Origin: Bursaphelenchus xylophilus
Lineage: Eukaryota > Nematoda > Chromadorea > Rhabditida > Aphelenchoididae
Direction of reading: 5' to 3'
NCBI GenBank assembly: GCA_904066235.2
Contig: CAJFCV020000006.1
Coordinates: forward strand, 6,758,001 to 6,822,000
DNA length: 64,000 bases
The notes beneath the pieces are model-generated. The model worked only from the letters and a program-made list of their open reading frames with translations, did not search any database and was not told the DNA's origin. The position numbers and the translations under genes were made by a program. Below are positions 52,864-64,000 of this stretch, one piece after another (positions within the stretch are counted from its first letter, which is position 1; each line of letters starts with the position of its first letter).

Positions 52864-54801
52864 CTATGACAATCCAACCCGTCTGAAGTCAGTGACGGCT
52901 TCATCTTCCGAAATCTCTTCAAAAGATCCGTCAGCATTCAGCTCGTCCTTTACCGTAACCCGACTCAATTTGACAACATTCTCGAACAGTCCATTTTGTG
53001 TTAAACAAAAATAAAAGGTCATAACATTGCGCAAAACTTACGCCATCCCATCTTCTTCATCTCCTTCATCTTGTTGTGATAATTTCAGATAAGGATTTCG
53101 TTTCACCGGTTTAAAAGTATTACCAACGACAAAGAAGAAGACCAAAGTGACCGTCTCGGTAACAGCTTCGGCGACCCATTTCTCATTAAAAGGCAGGTCT
53201 TGCTATAATAAACAATATAAACAATCCATAAAACCCTCACCTCCAGAAAGAATGCACCCAATCTCGTTACATAAATATAACTGATAACGATGACATAAAA
53301 TCGTCTGAATATAATCAACCTCTGGAGGTTAAAGGACGCTTTTCCATCAGTAGTTGCGCCATGCCGTAAATGATTGATAGACCACAAGATGGGGAACAAG
53401 ACGGCAGCACAACAGACCAGATCCAAGAGAGTAAACAATTCAAACCAAAAAACGTAACGCTGTTCAGCTACTTCACTTTCATTCAGAATCACCATCGCTA
53501 TGTTGTCTATGACTTGTAATGGCAGAACAACTATAAATAGATTCCTGTCCCGATCAGTAAGGAATGACTTGAAGAACGTGTACCCAGTACCAATCAAAAT
53601 CAAAGTCCCAAATAACAGAGCCCCTTTCAATCTAAAAAATGAGTTCAAACAGTAAACCTTGGCTTACAAGTGAGTGATGTAGAACAGGATCGCCCATGCT
53701 TCTCTTTGATGCCCGTACAAAGATACGAAGTAAAAGTTCATCCCATGGCAAAACACCGACATCGTCTTCAAAACCACGAGGGCGGACATCAAATGATGAA
53801 TTCTGTAAACAGTATCAGCCCTAAAAAATATTATTTAAAAAAATAAGGCAGAAGAAAAGTTAAAAAGTCATCAAAACTTACTCGGCTTTGCAAAGAACAT
53901 TAATCCATAAAATTGAAAACAAAGCGGATACGAAGGAGATCATCAAATAAAATTTGGGCTTTGGAATGTCCCCGGCAGAGAGATGTGACCCTAGGTTCTT
54001 CTCTTCAATAAACATCGAATATTCAACTGCAACTTTGTCACTGAATCCATGATGACGGTACGAGAAGCAATTATGATAGATGAAATGGTATAGGCCGGCA
54101 TTTTCCTTGTCAAATCGCAGGGCAAACTGTGTAGAATAATGTCCATTCACATGATTTAAGGGAATGAAATCTTTTAGCGCTTCACCTCTAGGTGCCTTCT
54201 TCCCCCAGATTATTTTGTCGAAGAACCCGACTGTTTCAGGTTCGGGAACCTAAAATCGTAATAAATGTAAATTTTCTCAGATTCTTACAGTTCGGTTATT
54301 AGGTTCAAAAAAACAGTCAGCCACCGTGGGACAAATGTCCATGCCCTTCAAAGTTCCTGACTTTATGATAGACAGTGCAGACGTTTCAAAGTCAAAGATT
54401 AAGAAGATGGCGTCTAGCTGCTGGTCTTTCTGATTCAACTGACAAAGATGTGGATTCTGGCGGGTACTTTCGGCTATCTGACTTCCCTTTGTGATGGTAA
54501 AACCCACAATTCCCTAAAGAGGAAACATTAAAACTACACTAGGTAAATTTTAAACATACAAATCGGTCTGCTTTCGTGTTTTCGTCATTTGAAATGACAG
54601 CATCGGGGACGGTGAAGTTGCGAAGTGCCACAAATAGTGTTCCATTCTCATTAAACCCAAACCTAGTTAATAAAATGTTCTTCCTTGCTTCATTCTGTAA
54701 AAATGTAAGAATATTAGAATTGAACATACCTTGAAAGAAATGTCGTGGTATTTTGCTGAACAATGAAATACTCCATACAATACAAAAAACAGCTTTATCA
54801 T
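52864..54801 (-). CDS. GPR107/GPR108-like Golgi seven-helix protein
   Basis: Member of the GOST/Lung_7-TM family of Golgi and trans-Golgi membrane proteins. Exons on the minus strand: 54801-54730, 54694-54560, 54513-54289, 54249-53882, 53820-53668, 53631-53241, 53202-53042, plus a probable tail exon ending at 52864. Signal peptide MIKLFFVLYGVFHCSA, a lumenal GOLD-like domain with Cys residues, then seven hydrophobic helices including FYLMISFVSALFSILWINVL, ALLFGTLILIGTGYTFF and TETVTLVFFFVVGNTF. The frame reaches a TAA at 53040-53038 after EEDGMA, overlapping a perfect donor (gtaagt). A coding-like acidic tail (ending VTDFRRVGLS, stop at 52866-52864) lies beyond, but no standard acceptor joins it in phase. 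About 502 residues without the tail. Confidence 0.85.
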
Positions 54802-54841
54802 GCTGTTGAGATCTTATCCGGACTTTAGAAAAGTTTAATTT

Positions 54842-55942
54842 CACAGGGAACTCAAAATCACTTATAGGTAATTTTTATTTTCGGCGCCCGGGAAATTCAC
54901 TTATAGGTAATTATAAATACTTATAGGTAACAGAAAATTATGCACAGTGCAGGATAGATAAAAATTTATTCAAACAAAGAAAAAACAACCTGACTCTGAT
55001 ATTTTACCGGTTACACATGTGGTTAGCGCATCTTCTGTGTCCTGACGAGGCAAGGATTGCTTCTGTGCGGATTTTCTATGGGTACTCCTGCGGCTAGATG
55101 CACTGAAAATAGTCAAAGATAAAGAAAAAGAAAATAAAATTTTCGGAGATAGTTTATTACGAGCTGTCCTTGAACTCATTTTTTGTGCTTTTCCATCCCA
55201 AAAATTAGTTTGAGGATCAGAAATTTGGCAATGACAGATTTCAAGACATCAAGTTTGTCATGTTGTACTAGGTCCAGGCGAATATTATCAACATACCTGA
55301 AGCGTACGGGAGCCATTTTTCCAGGCATCGTGTTCACGTTGCCGATTTACCTCCTCCGTGACAAGTTTTCTGAAAACTAGCGGTTCATCTGGACCTAGTA
55401 CAACATAACAAAACCTTCTCCTAAAAAGTTTCTAGCCTTCTGAAATGTGGAAGCAGTTTAAAAAACCTATCAAACTTGATGAAAGGGTTCTTCATCTAAA
55501 TTCTTGGTTGATCATGCTTGTTCCTAGATCTTCCGAGGCTGCCTGCTCTTCCATGTTGACGTGCTTTCAATTCGAGAAGTTTCTTATGTTCAGGATTTTT
55601 CATCTGTCCACTTTTTACAGTTCTGAAAGAAAAAACTCACTAAAAGTACCTTACCTTGTTCAATCCAATGTATAAATACCCTTATGCACCTTCATTGACC
55701 AGTACTGCTCCGAAAAACTTAGAATTTCTAAGTCTGGTCCATGCGTTCAAAAAGCCAAAAGCGTCTTTGGCGCTCAACTGTTTTCTTTTCGGAGTCCTTA
55801 TTGGTAATTATAAGTAAATAAAATTTCTTATAAGTAAATCAAAATAGGCTCCGCCTTTTTTTCACTTATAAGTGAATTTTTGGGAAATATTTTTACCTAT
55901 AAGTAAATAAAAGTTTTTATAAGTAAATCCGAGTTCCCTGTG
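54842..55942. mobile_element. TIR element with subterminal repeats and unassigned spliced-looking ORFs
   Basis: CACAGGGAACTC at 54842-54853 is exactly mirrored by GAGTTCCCTGTG at 55931-55942. Near both ends the unit CTTATA(G/A)GTAA recurs three or more times (54860-54935 and 55805-55930), like subterminal transposase-binding repeats. Inside, the minus strand has coding-like exons with splice sites: about 55496-55477 (MKNPFIK) joins in phase to about 55420-55305 (RRFCYVVLGPDEPL to NGSRTLQ). An inner inverted repeat (ttgtactaggtccag near 55262, ctggacctagtacaa near 55389) overlaps them. No transposase motif was recognised. No clear target duplication. Confidence 0.6.
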
Positions 55943-56080
55943 TTCTCAAAGTTGAGTAATTCGATAGATTTTGAGACAAAAAGCCACAAAAATAAAAAAA
56001 AAAAACCGGCAAAAGGAGCTTTTTCGTGCCAAAAGAGGAATTCTTCTTTGAAGTATGTCCACACGGCTCCTGGGTCCAAG

Positions 56081-58985
56081 ATGAGCGAAATATCGTTAAA
56101 ACGAGCACGGAGTGAGGTTTTTTCGCTTTTATTTTATTTAATTTTAGACGATTCGCGGGGAAATCAAGCAGTGGAGACCAAAAAAAGACAAAGTATGTTT
56201 GTCTAATATTTTCATGGTTGCTGTCAATAACGTCGAACCATTCACGTAGTTTAGTTTAGATGTTGCTGGAGATATCATGAAAAGATTGGGATACGAAGAG
56301 GGGGGAGGACTAGGGCAGAATGGAGAAGGAAGGCTGGAGACTGTGGAAGATGCAATTCAGGTCGGCAGGTTGGAATTTGGCCACCAATTAAATAAGGTAC
56401 ACAGTTTACTTTCTTTTCATACCGTTTATTATTCAGAAAAAAGTGGCCAGCTGGGATCAGAGTGAAGAAAACAAATCCATCGAGGAGAGACCGGAGTATC
56501 TCGAGGCGTCAGAAGATGACCGTGAATTCTTTTCAACATCGTTTGACATCAATTGGATTGTGAAGGGGAAGGTATTGTGATCTGTCTTTGAAATTTTTTG
56601 TTGTTTAGCCATTAAAAACATTATTAGATGAAGAGGACTTTTGCGATAATCAAGTTATTCGTGATCTGTTAAAAGCAAAGTCCATCTTCGATTACATGGA
56701 TATCCGTGACATCCAAAATGCCAGACAGCGCGCTAATCCTTATGAAACTATAATGGGGGCCATCTTTCAAAACAGGTTTGTAATCATCCTTACTCCGTAC
56801 GTTGTTTTATTTTTAGGGCAGCAATGAAGATGGCCAATTTGGATAGAGTTTTCGATTGGAAATTAAGTAGAGAAGATAATCCAGACATTAGACGTCAGCA
56901 TAACCCTCTATGTGGTTCTGATTGTGATTTTAATCTACAACGGAACAAGGATGTCTTTTACTTTGCTGATATTTGTGCTGGTCCTGGAGGTTTTAGTGAG
57001 TATATGATGTGGCGCAAAGCCTTTTATAACTCGAAAGGGATTGGATTTACTTTGAGAGGGAAGGATGACTTCAAATTATACAACTTCAAAGCTTCATCTC
57101 AAGCTTTCTTTGAGACTTACTATGGAACTAACGGAGATGGAGATATCTATAATCCAGATAACATAAAGTAAGGACTACTTTTCACAATGGGAGACTCGTT
57201 ATATTACAGATCGTTGGAAGATTATGTGAGAAGGAGAACCGACGGCCGAATGTGTGATACTGTAATGTCTGATGGTGGATTTTCTGTCGAAGGGAAAGAG
57301 GAGATTCAGGAGATCTTATCCAAGAGGATCTATCTTTGCCAATTCCTTGTCGGATTGTCTCTCTGCAGAATTCGGAATTCAACAAAAAGTGGAGGAAACT
57401 TTATTTGTAAAATGTTTGATGTGTTCACCACCTTCAGTGCAGGATTACTGTACATTATGTACCTAGCATTCGAGAAGGTATCTATTCACAAACCGAATAC
57501 AAGCCGTCCAGGAAATTCAGAAAGGTTGGTCATTTAGCGATTTTTCTTGTGTGTTTTTTTTTGTTTCGCATCTAGATTTTCAGGTATATTTTCTGTGAGA
57601 ATCTGTCGGAGTTCGGTGCTACTGTTCTCAAAAACTACCTCATTTACATAAATGGTGAACTGGATAAGACCTCTGAGGGCGAAGATATCCTTGAAATTAT
57701 CCCCCTAGATGTCCTAAAACATGATGTGAAGTTTGTGAATTACCTAAAGACCAGTAATGAGAAATGGGCCAGTAGACAGATACTGTACCTCCAAAAGTAT
57801 GAGACGTATGCCTTGAATAAAAGCGTGTATGATGAGGACCAGCCCGAATTGAGAGAGAAGTGTCTCCAATACTGGGAGATCCCCAACAAAAGCCGTCCTG
57901 TTATCGAGAATCAGCCACCGACTATGGCTTTAAGGGTGATGGTGCCTGAACATGCGGTAGGGTCCATTAGGAGGTGCTTAAATGTTGCAGGAATACTCTT
58001 TCGACTTTGCAACCTCACTTACTACTAGTGCAATGTCATCCTTCGAATCCCTGGAAAGCCGGATGCTTTGTTTGCTACCAGAGAATAATCCCCCTATGTT
58101 ACTTGTTTCGAATGGAAAGGTGGGCTTTAAAACACTTTATTACATTACATTACTAAATCTTCAGGGAGAATCGTTCCTCTTAGACAGCGAACATTCAAAT
58201 ATAAAACAACATGAACTCTTATTACCTCCAAAGACCCTGCTACTGGTACAAAAGACTTCAATTTACACTATTGTAAGTATTTCCATCCAAACAAAGTTTA
58301 AGACATTTCAGACTGACAAAGGGGCGCTCCTCCCAACTTCAGACTGGAGCAGTGTAATGTATGTAATTGATGCTGGATGGCTGGCAGGCGATGCCGTCTA
58401 CGAATGCAATTTATCGGAAAGAAGAAGATGCATCAATAAGTTTTGCGAATCCATAAATAAATGTCCTGAGAGCTACCGGCAAAACTTTGAATATAGGTTG
58501 GAGAAAGTGTGGAGTATCAAGAGGAAGGGAAAGGGAAAACCAGTGATGAATTGTCAAATGAATTCGTATTACCTCATCCCATCGCCAACATTATCATTAG
58601 AAGACGGTACAAATCAACTTTCTGATCTGAAGATCGGATTCCTCGAAACAAACAACCGATGTGAGAAGATGGCCGTTCTTCAATTACCAGTGCCCAGGTC
58701 ACTACTAGCAGAAAATGATGACAAAAATCGATACCTCTCTGTAAAAGCTGTCCGACTTTATCAAACAAAAGGCTAGTTAGATTTACAAAGCATTAATGTA
58801 ATGTTTTAGACGAACAACAAAACCCCTATGGATTCTTCGATACTTATAACAAGAAATGTGTTTGGGATTGGATCTGGAAACCAGACTCGCGAGGAGAGAA
58901 CGGGATCTACCAAATCCTTCATGAGGAAGTAGACAACTTTCTCACTGTTCCTACTTTTAACAAACTCGTACAAAAAATAAAGTAA
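56081..58985 (+). CDS. Cap 2'-O-methyltransferase 1 (CMTR1)
   Basis: CMTR1 methylates the ribose of the first transcribed nucleotide (cap1) in the nucleus. Exons: 56081-56111, 56148-56192, 56260-56396, 56437-56571, 56609-56775, 56817-57167, 57210-57524, 57584-57956, 57991-58119, 58165-58272, 58312-58771, 58810-58985 (808 residues; human 835). The N-terminal G-patch reads IMKRLGYEEGGGLGQNGEGR. The RrmJ/FtsJ domain has the SAM motif DICAGPGGFSEYMMWRK, the catalytic Asp in VMSDGGFSVEG and Lys in FICKMFDVF, followed by KPNTSRPGNSER. The inactive guanylyltransferase-like domain and a WW-like Trp pair (CVWDWIW) end the protein. The last intron, 58772-58809, needs a GC donor. It converges with CTF4, 26 bp between stops. 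Confidence 0.94.
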
Positions 58986-59011
58986 AATTTATAATTCAGG
59001 GTGTGAAAATG

Positions 59012-61920
59012 TTAACTTAACAGAGAACCAAAGACATCTTTGCTCTTCTTTTTCTCCGGGGATTTTGTGAATTGCCCATGCCTCTTAAAAACAACGTTAA
59101 TTTCTCTAAACACACGATCAACTATTTGTAATACAAAACTCTTACCTTGAATGGATTTAATGGGGTTGGGGCAGCTGAATCCTCAAAGATGTTCATGGAG
59201 GTCTCCGCAGACATACTGATCGAAGTATTGATGGATTCTTGCGTCTTGTTTACATCAGGAAGAAGAGTGGCTCTCCTTTTCAATTCTACTCGTCGATTTA
59301 ACGTCCCGGGGGTACTGACTCGAGTCCCCTGGTTCTCTTGAAAAGCGTTCAAAGGTTGATTCTTCCCTATTTCAGACACCTAAGAGGATACAATCGATGG
59401 AACAATCCCTTACCTTGTCGCTTAGAACAGATCGGCCTTGTTTTGCCGCAAAGTTACAGAGAATTTGAATAGTTTGTAATTGCTTTGCAACAGCCGCCAT
59501 CTCCAAGGCCTTCCCTTCATTGTTCGCTCTCAGAGCTTCTGAAAACAGCTTGATCATCAAAGCCGAATGCTCCTTCAGAAGTTTAGCAGAATCTGCATCG
59601 GCGTTTCTGGAGGTGTTGCTCAAGAAGTCATTCAGGAGTAACTCTGCCTCTAGCTCGGATTCTTTCTCATTTTCCGATGTTAGAATAGGGATTCGAAGAG
59701 GTGAAACCGAAGTAACCTCCGTTTTCTTCAGACTCGGGATGCTCCTATGACGGAGATAGAGATGTCTGAACTGGGGAGAGGGAGTCTCCGTCACATATAT
59801 TGGCCAAATCGTGTCATCAGATTCATTGAGTTCTTCAGCGCCGTTAAAAACTGGAACCCAAAGATGAGTTTCGTTGAGGATTCGGACCATGAAAAGGTTG
59901 TCCATGGTGACCAAATGACCCTTGTTTGTAAATGATATCCACACCAGATCAGACTCGTAACTTAGAGCAAGAGGAACCTTGACTCGACGACTAATTACAT
60001 TTGTCTTGAAAATGGATATGTCCATCAATTCCACCTCATACTAAAATTCAACCATTAACAAGTTTAATCAACCATACCTGAAATTCTTCCCTTTCTCCGT
60101 CCTCCAAAAAGGAGTTTACAGTGACCACAGCCAGCTGTTTAGACCCGGAAATAAGTGCATGGATGTTGTTAGGAACAGAGATTATTAGACGCTGTAATCC
60201 ATTTAAAGAGTAGATCCGGAGGAATCTCATATCTGTGTAGACGGCCACGAAGTCTTGGCCAACCACAACTTCCTGAATAATTTCTTTCTCACGCATGACT
60301 TTCTTCCAAATTCTGCAGTCTCGATGCCATGCACCAACATTTCTGACATAAAGAACACTTTCATTAGCACTGCTCTTTCTTGAAGCTAGGGCCACAACAT
60401 TTGCATTCATATCACCCAATTCAAAGTTTGAACTCAGATTATCTTCCACAAAGTCCTCAGACACTGAGGCGTCATTGAAGTTTACTTCGATGCAGTTGTC
60501 ATCCTCGGTTTCGACGGCTACGATCTTTCCGTATCTGTTCCACACTAAGCATTTACATCCGTCTTTAGCATCGAATCGTCCAGGATGCAATAATTTTGGA
60601 AGTTTCCTTCTCTGTTTCTTCGGGATTTCTATCACAGCAGGTTCATCAGTCTCCATAACATGGCTCATATTGTACTGGGACTTTATTTTGGCAAGATCTC
60701 CCTCGTCGTCGTTTTCGTCTAAATACTTCATTTTTTAATGTACAATAAGACAAACCTTGAACACTCATGGTATTTTCCTCTCTGGGCCAGCTCACATTGT
60801 AAACGCTTCCCTAAATAAACAATAAAGTAACACTTATCTAAACCTACTCCATTGTTTGCAATCAAAAGATTATCATCGGGTCTGATGACCATAGATGTCA
60901 CAAAGCGGTCTCCCGATACTTGTTCGATCATTTCATTAAAACAAATCGAGCCGTTCACTCGATTCCAGCAGATAACTTGGCCACTTGCCGAACAGGCAGC
61001 AACCGTTTCTTCATTTACAGATACCACGGAGAAAACGTTCTAAATTAAACTCTAAAGATTTCTTCTTTTAAATTACGTCAAATCCAGATCGGTATTCTAT
61101 TCCTTCAATCCAAGTTCCCAACTTTAAAGTTTTCACACATCCTCTCGAGGGCAGAAACAGTAGATTCCCATACCAAGACATACTCAATTTGGGGCTGCCA
61201 TCTCTAAACAAATTTTTTTATGCACCTTTATGAGCATACCTTCCAATTGTAAACTTGTCACACACTGTATAAGTTTTAAGGGCCTCTTCGCGGCTCTTTT
61301 CTGCAGTATCAAACACGAAAACATTTCCATTCGAAGTCGAAACCGCATAGTATTGTGAATCAAGCGAGATTGCAATTGAACAAATCTGTCCATCTAGCTC
61401 GGAGCTTCTCCATAAATCAAATCCACCCTCCAGTGTATAACATTTAAGATTGAAATCACTAGAAATACACATCAAGCAAACAAAAACTTACATTGTTCCA
61501 GCAATTAACAGTTTCCCATCACAATCAACATCCAAAGCCGTAATTTCCATACTGAATTGCGTTAGAAACTTAATCTTCTTCAGTTCAATATCGTAATAAG
61601 CAAGTACATTATTCGAACCTTCGTGCTTGCTTAAACCAATAAAGATCTTGTTTTTCTAAACACTTTCCATACGTAATATAACATTACCTACATGAAAAGC
61701 AATCGCGTTTTGTGTAGAGCCCGACAACTCAATATCGTCAACATTTAACTCATGATCTTCAAATTTCCAAAGCCCTAAGGCCTCGTTCTGGCCGCACGAT
61801 ACGACCTAAATAAAAGGCTAGATATAAAACAATATGAATTACGCTATCATTCTCTCCGGACTTGTCTTGGGCCAGAATAACGGTGCTGGAGTGAGTCCGG
61901 AGGCCTTCCACAACTTCCAT
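59012..61920 (-). CDS. ctf-4: CTF4/AND-1/WDHD1 replisome adaptor
   Basis: CTF4 is a trimeric hub linking CMG helicase to DNA polymerase alpha and cohesion factors. Exons on the minus strand: 61920-61843, 61805-61692, 61655-61492, 61458-61240, 61203-61077, 61039-60848, 60810-60756, 60718-60078, 60040-59414, 59379-59146, 59083-59012 (840 residues). The N-terminal WD40 propeller includes VVSCGQNEALGLWKFED, LDGQICSIAISLDSQYYAVS and AACSASGQVICWNRVNG. The SepB-type second propeller (GCKCLVWNRYGKIV, IEVNFNDASVS, SDLVWISFTNKGHLVTMD) leads into a helical bundle (LLNDFLSNTSRNAD). A basic tail without an obvious HMG box ends the protein; human WDHD1 has an HMG box. Confidence 0.9.
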
Positions 61921-62303
61921 CTTAATTTTTTTAAGTTAGTCGTAATTATCAATATTTTGAAGTCAACAGTAGTGATCCAAATCGAAAAAAAGCAAACAAC
62001 TTATGCCGATTTTTATGTCGAAAAGTTCAAAAAGCAGTTTCCGCGGATTGCAGATTCTTTTTAATTTGGTCAGAAAACGAAAAGGTTTGTTTGGCATTCC
62101 GTTTTGATGATTTTCTTTTTTCAATTTTTTAAAATTACAAGTTTTCTTGAAAATATGTTCGAGTAAACTTACTTCTACTTCGTTGAGTATTTTCTTGTAA
62201 TAATTCACTATTTCGTTTTTTATGACTTTTATAGGTGTTCGATTTTTTCCGTTATTGCCGTGCGAGTATTTTCCAACTGATTTAATGTTAGATTTTAGAA
62301 ACT
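61921..62303. promoter_or_regulatory. Divergent promoter region of CTF4 and proteasome alpha-1
   Basis: 383 bp separate two head-to-head start codons, so both promoters must lie here. The sequence is T-rich. The sequence gttagattttag at 62287-62298, just before the PSMA6 ATG, could be a trans-splice acceptor. No factor site was recognised. Confidence 0.4.
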
Positions 62304-63167
62304 ATGTCGCGTGGAAGTAGCGCTGGGTTTGATCGTCATATTACTATCTTTTCTCCAGAAGGCCGCGTTTACCAGGTCGAATATGCGTTCAAGGCTATAA
62401 ACTCCACCAACTTAACTGCGGTGGCTGTGAAGGGATCTGAAACAGCAGTTATCGCCGTCCAAAAGAGAGTTCCAGTAAGATTCACCGTTATATTTTTTAA
62501 GACTTTTAGGATAAATTAATTCTGAGTGAGTCCGTGACAAGTGTTTACAAGTTGTCCCCGACTATTGGATGCGCTGCTATTGGCATGATTCGTAAGTTTC
62601 TGCACATTCCGTATAAATTTATTCTGTTCTTTCTATTCAGCTGACTGCAAGTTTCAAGTAAAGAGAGCCCAAGTTGAGGCCGGCGGATGGAAATATGAAA
62701 ATGGCTACGACATGTCTATTGAGCAATTGGCTAGAAGAATGGCTGATCTGAACCAATATTACACTCAGAACGCTGAGATGAGATCTTTGGGGTCTGGTAA
62801 GTGCGCATCTTATTCTGTGGGTAAAATATTTTCAGCTCTCCTGATGATTTCTTACGATGAAGAAGAGGGAGTGCAAGTGTATCGCGTGGATCCGGCTGGA
62901 TATTATCGTAGTATGAAGGCCGTATCCGTTGGGGTTAAGCAGCAGCCAGCTACCAGTTTTCTGGAGAAGAAATTCAAGAAGCAATCCGAATTGAATCACG
63001 ACGAGACCATCCAAACAGCCCTGGAAGCTCTTCAGACAGCTCTAGGAAGTGATCTCAAGGCCCAAGAAGTGGAGGTTGTTGTGGTCTCAAAGACTAATCC
63101 ATCGTTCCGCAAATTATCAAACGATGATGTTGACCACCATTTGAATGCTATTGCTGAGCGAGACTAA
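62304..63167 (+). CDS. pas-1: 20S proteasome subunit alpha-1 (PSMA6)
   Basis: Structural alpha-ring subunit of the 20S proteasome. Exons 62304-62474, 62510-62591, 62641-62796, 62836-63167 give 246 residues, exactly the human PSMA6 length. The proteasome alpha signature near the N-terminus ([20 protein letters not shown]) precedes the body with [22 protein letters not shown] and [19 protein letters not shown]. The C-terminus ([10 protein letters not shown]) matches the usual LTALAERD-type end. All introns are canonical and 35-49 nt. Confidence 0.97.
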
Positions 63168-63316
63168 TCTAAATAAACCTAATGGACACACTATTAGAAT
63201 ATCATTTATTGCGTTTATTAAAGTAAACCTTCGAAATTGAAAGGGACGAAACAAAACTTTAACAAGGTGATGATGAATCAGCAACGATTCAACAATAAAT
63301 AAAACGGCGAAAATCT

Positions 63317-64000
63317 TTATGTCAAATGGAAGCTATAAATATACTGTAAAGCGACGTCAAATCGTTCCCTGAACGTGTCCATGCTTTCATAAGGAGGGAT
63401 TTTCAGATAATTGTAGCAAGTCATGGCCGATGGAAGTTCTTGTTCCGTGTTTCCATAAGAAGCTGTCTTCTTGACAACAGTCAGAGGAGGATGAAGAGCT
63501 TTGAATCCGCCAACAGGGAGCCTGGGAGATCCTGTTACAAATTGAAGGAATTTACGACGCTGAAAATAAATAGAATACAAATGAAATTATTAGTTCATTT
63601 TCATTAAACCAAACTTACCTTTTCCCGATCGTAAGATTCGAGCATTTCCACCAACCAGATGATTTGTGGTGAGTCGTGAGTGTATCCATGATCAGGACGA
63701 ATACATTGATGTAACAAAGATTTAGACCACATGGATTCACTCTCCTTGTCCGAGCTTCCACAGAACAGAGATTCCATTTCTTTGGCTTCAAAAATACTCA
63801 GATGTTCGACATTTATCACTTGTTGGAATCCTTTCCTGAGAGACTCCATGGGTAATCTGACTCCTTCAACCAAGCGCCAGTGACTCACAAGCTAAAACCA
63901 ACAAGTAAGATACTGAACACTATCTACGACGTAACGGGAATAAATTGGAATACCTGAGAGAACAGTTGGAACGTTTCATACGTGACAGTTTTGTTTCCGG
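63317..64000 (-). CDS. C-terminal part of a HECT-domain ubiquitin ligase (partial)
   Basis: Three exons on the minus strand: an edge-truncated exon 64000-63954, then 63891-63619 and 63559-63317. The visible HECT C-lobe includes NKTVTYETFQLFSQLVSHWR, SLFCG, RRKFLQFVTGSPRLPVGGF, LHPPLTVVKK and the active-site Cys in LPSAMTCYNYLKIP, ending SFHLT at a TAA. The RLPVGGF and LHPPLTVVKK wording resembles the TRIP12/HECTD1 group. Which one cannot be decided, since the N-terminal domains lie outside the window. It converges with PSMA6, with stops 149 bp apart. Confidence 0.88.

Overview
The window is nuclear DNA from a small animal, most likely a nematode. It is AT-rich and gene-dense. Most introns are only 33-60 nt, with gtaag donors and tttag/tttcag acceptors, and the gene set reads like a Caenorhabditis parts list: a PAG-3/GFI1 zinc-finger factor, a HUM-6-type myosin VII, MSH4/HIM-14, a TWK two-pore potassium channel, a SEFIR (IL-17) receptor, an atypical soluble guanylate cyclase, IFT-81 and PAB-1. 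The assignment rests on protein similarity from memory and on intron style. The exact clade cannot be told from this window, and no gene order matching a known genome was recognised.

Layout, left to right. 0-7.3 kb: the 3' end of an unrecognised gene, an unrecognised coiled-coil protein gene, and 119 bp later an XPC/Rad4 nucleotide-excision-repair gene whose fifth intron of about 2.2 kb is filled by three nested foldback elements. 8.8-10.1 kb: RPN13/ADRM1, a proteasomal ubiquitin receptor. 11.0-12.6 kb: PAG-3/GFI1-like factor. 13.8-28.1 kb: a rightward run of myosin VII (25 exons), MSH4 and a TWK channel, separated by 260-285 bp. 28.2-30.9 kb: a leftward IL-17-receptor-like gene ending 13 bp from the TWK stop codon. 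32.1-44.5 kb: a rightward run of a PRKX-like AGC kinase, a GCC185-like GRIP golgin, IFT81 and VPS33B. 44.5-47.4 kb: leftward zinc-ribbon protein and poly(A)-binding protein. 48.3-49.9 kb: a large foldback repeat. 50.0-54.8 kb: leftward guanylate cyclase and a GPR107-like seven-helix protein. 54.8-55.9 kb: a TIR-bounded element. 56.1-59.0 kb: CMTR1 cap methyltransferase. 59.0-61.9 kb: leftward CTF4/WDHD1. 62.3-63.2 kb: proteasome alpha-1 subunit (PSMA6). 63.3 kb to the end: the C-terminus of a HECT ubiquitin ligase.

Most exon joins were worked out by hand. Reading phase was checked across every junction, and summed exon lengths come out as whole codons for the recognised genes. Four introns need GC donors to keep frame, and one XPC intron appears to start with AT. 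The genes do not form one pathway. They include DNA maintenance (XPC, MSH4, CTF4), the proteasome and ubiquitin (RPN13, PSMA6, HECT ligase), trafficking (GCC185-like, VPS33B, GPR107-like), RNA (PABP, CMTR1) and neural or sensory functions (PAG-3, TWK, GCY, IFT81, IL-17R). The most unusual content is the non-coding repeat architecture: several long foldback elements, some nested, one with tRNA-like A and B boxes mirrored on both arms.
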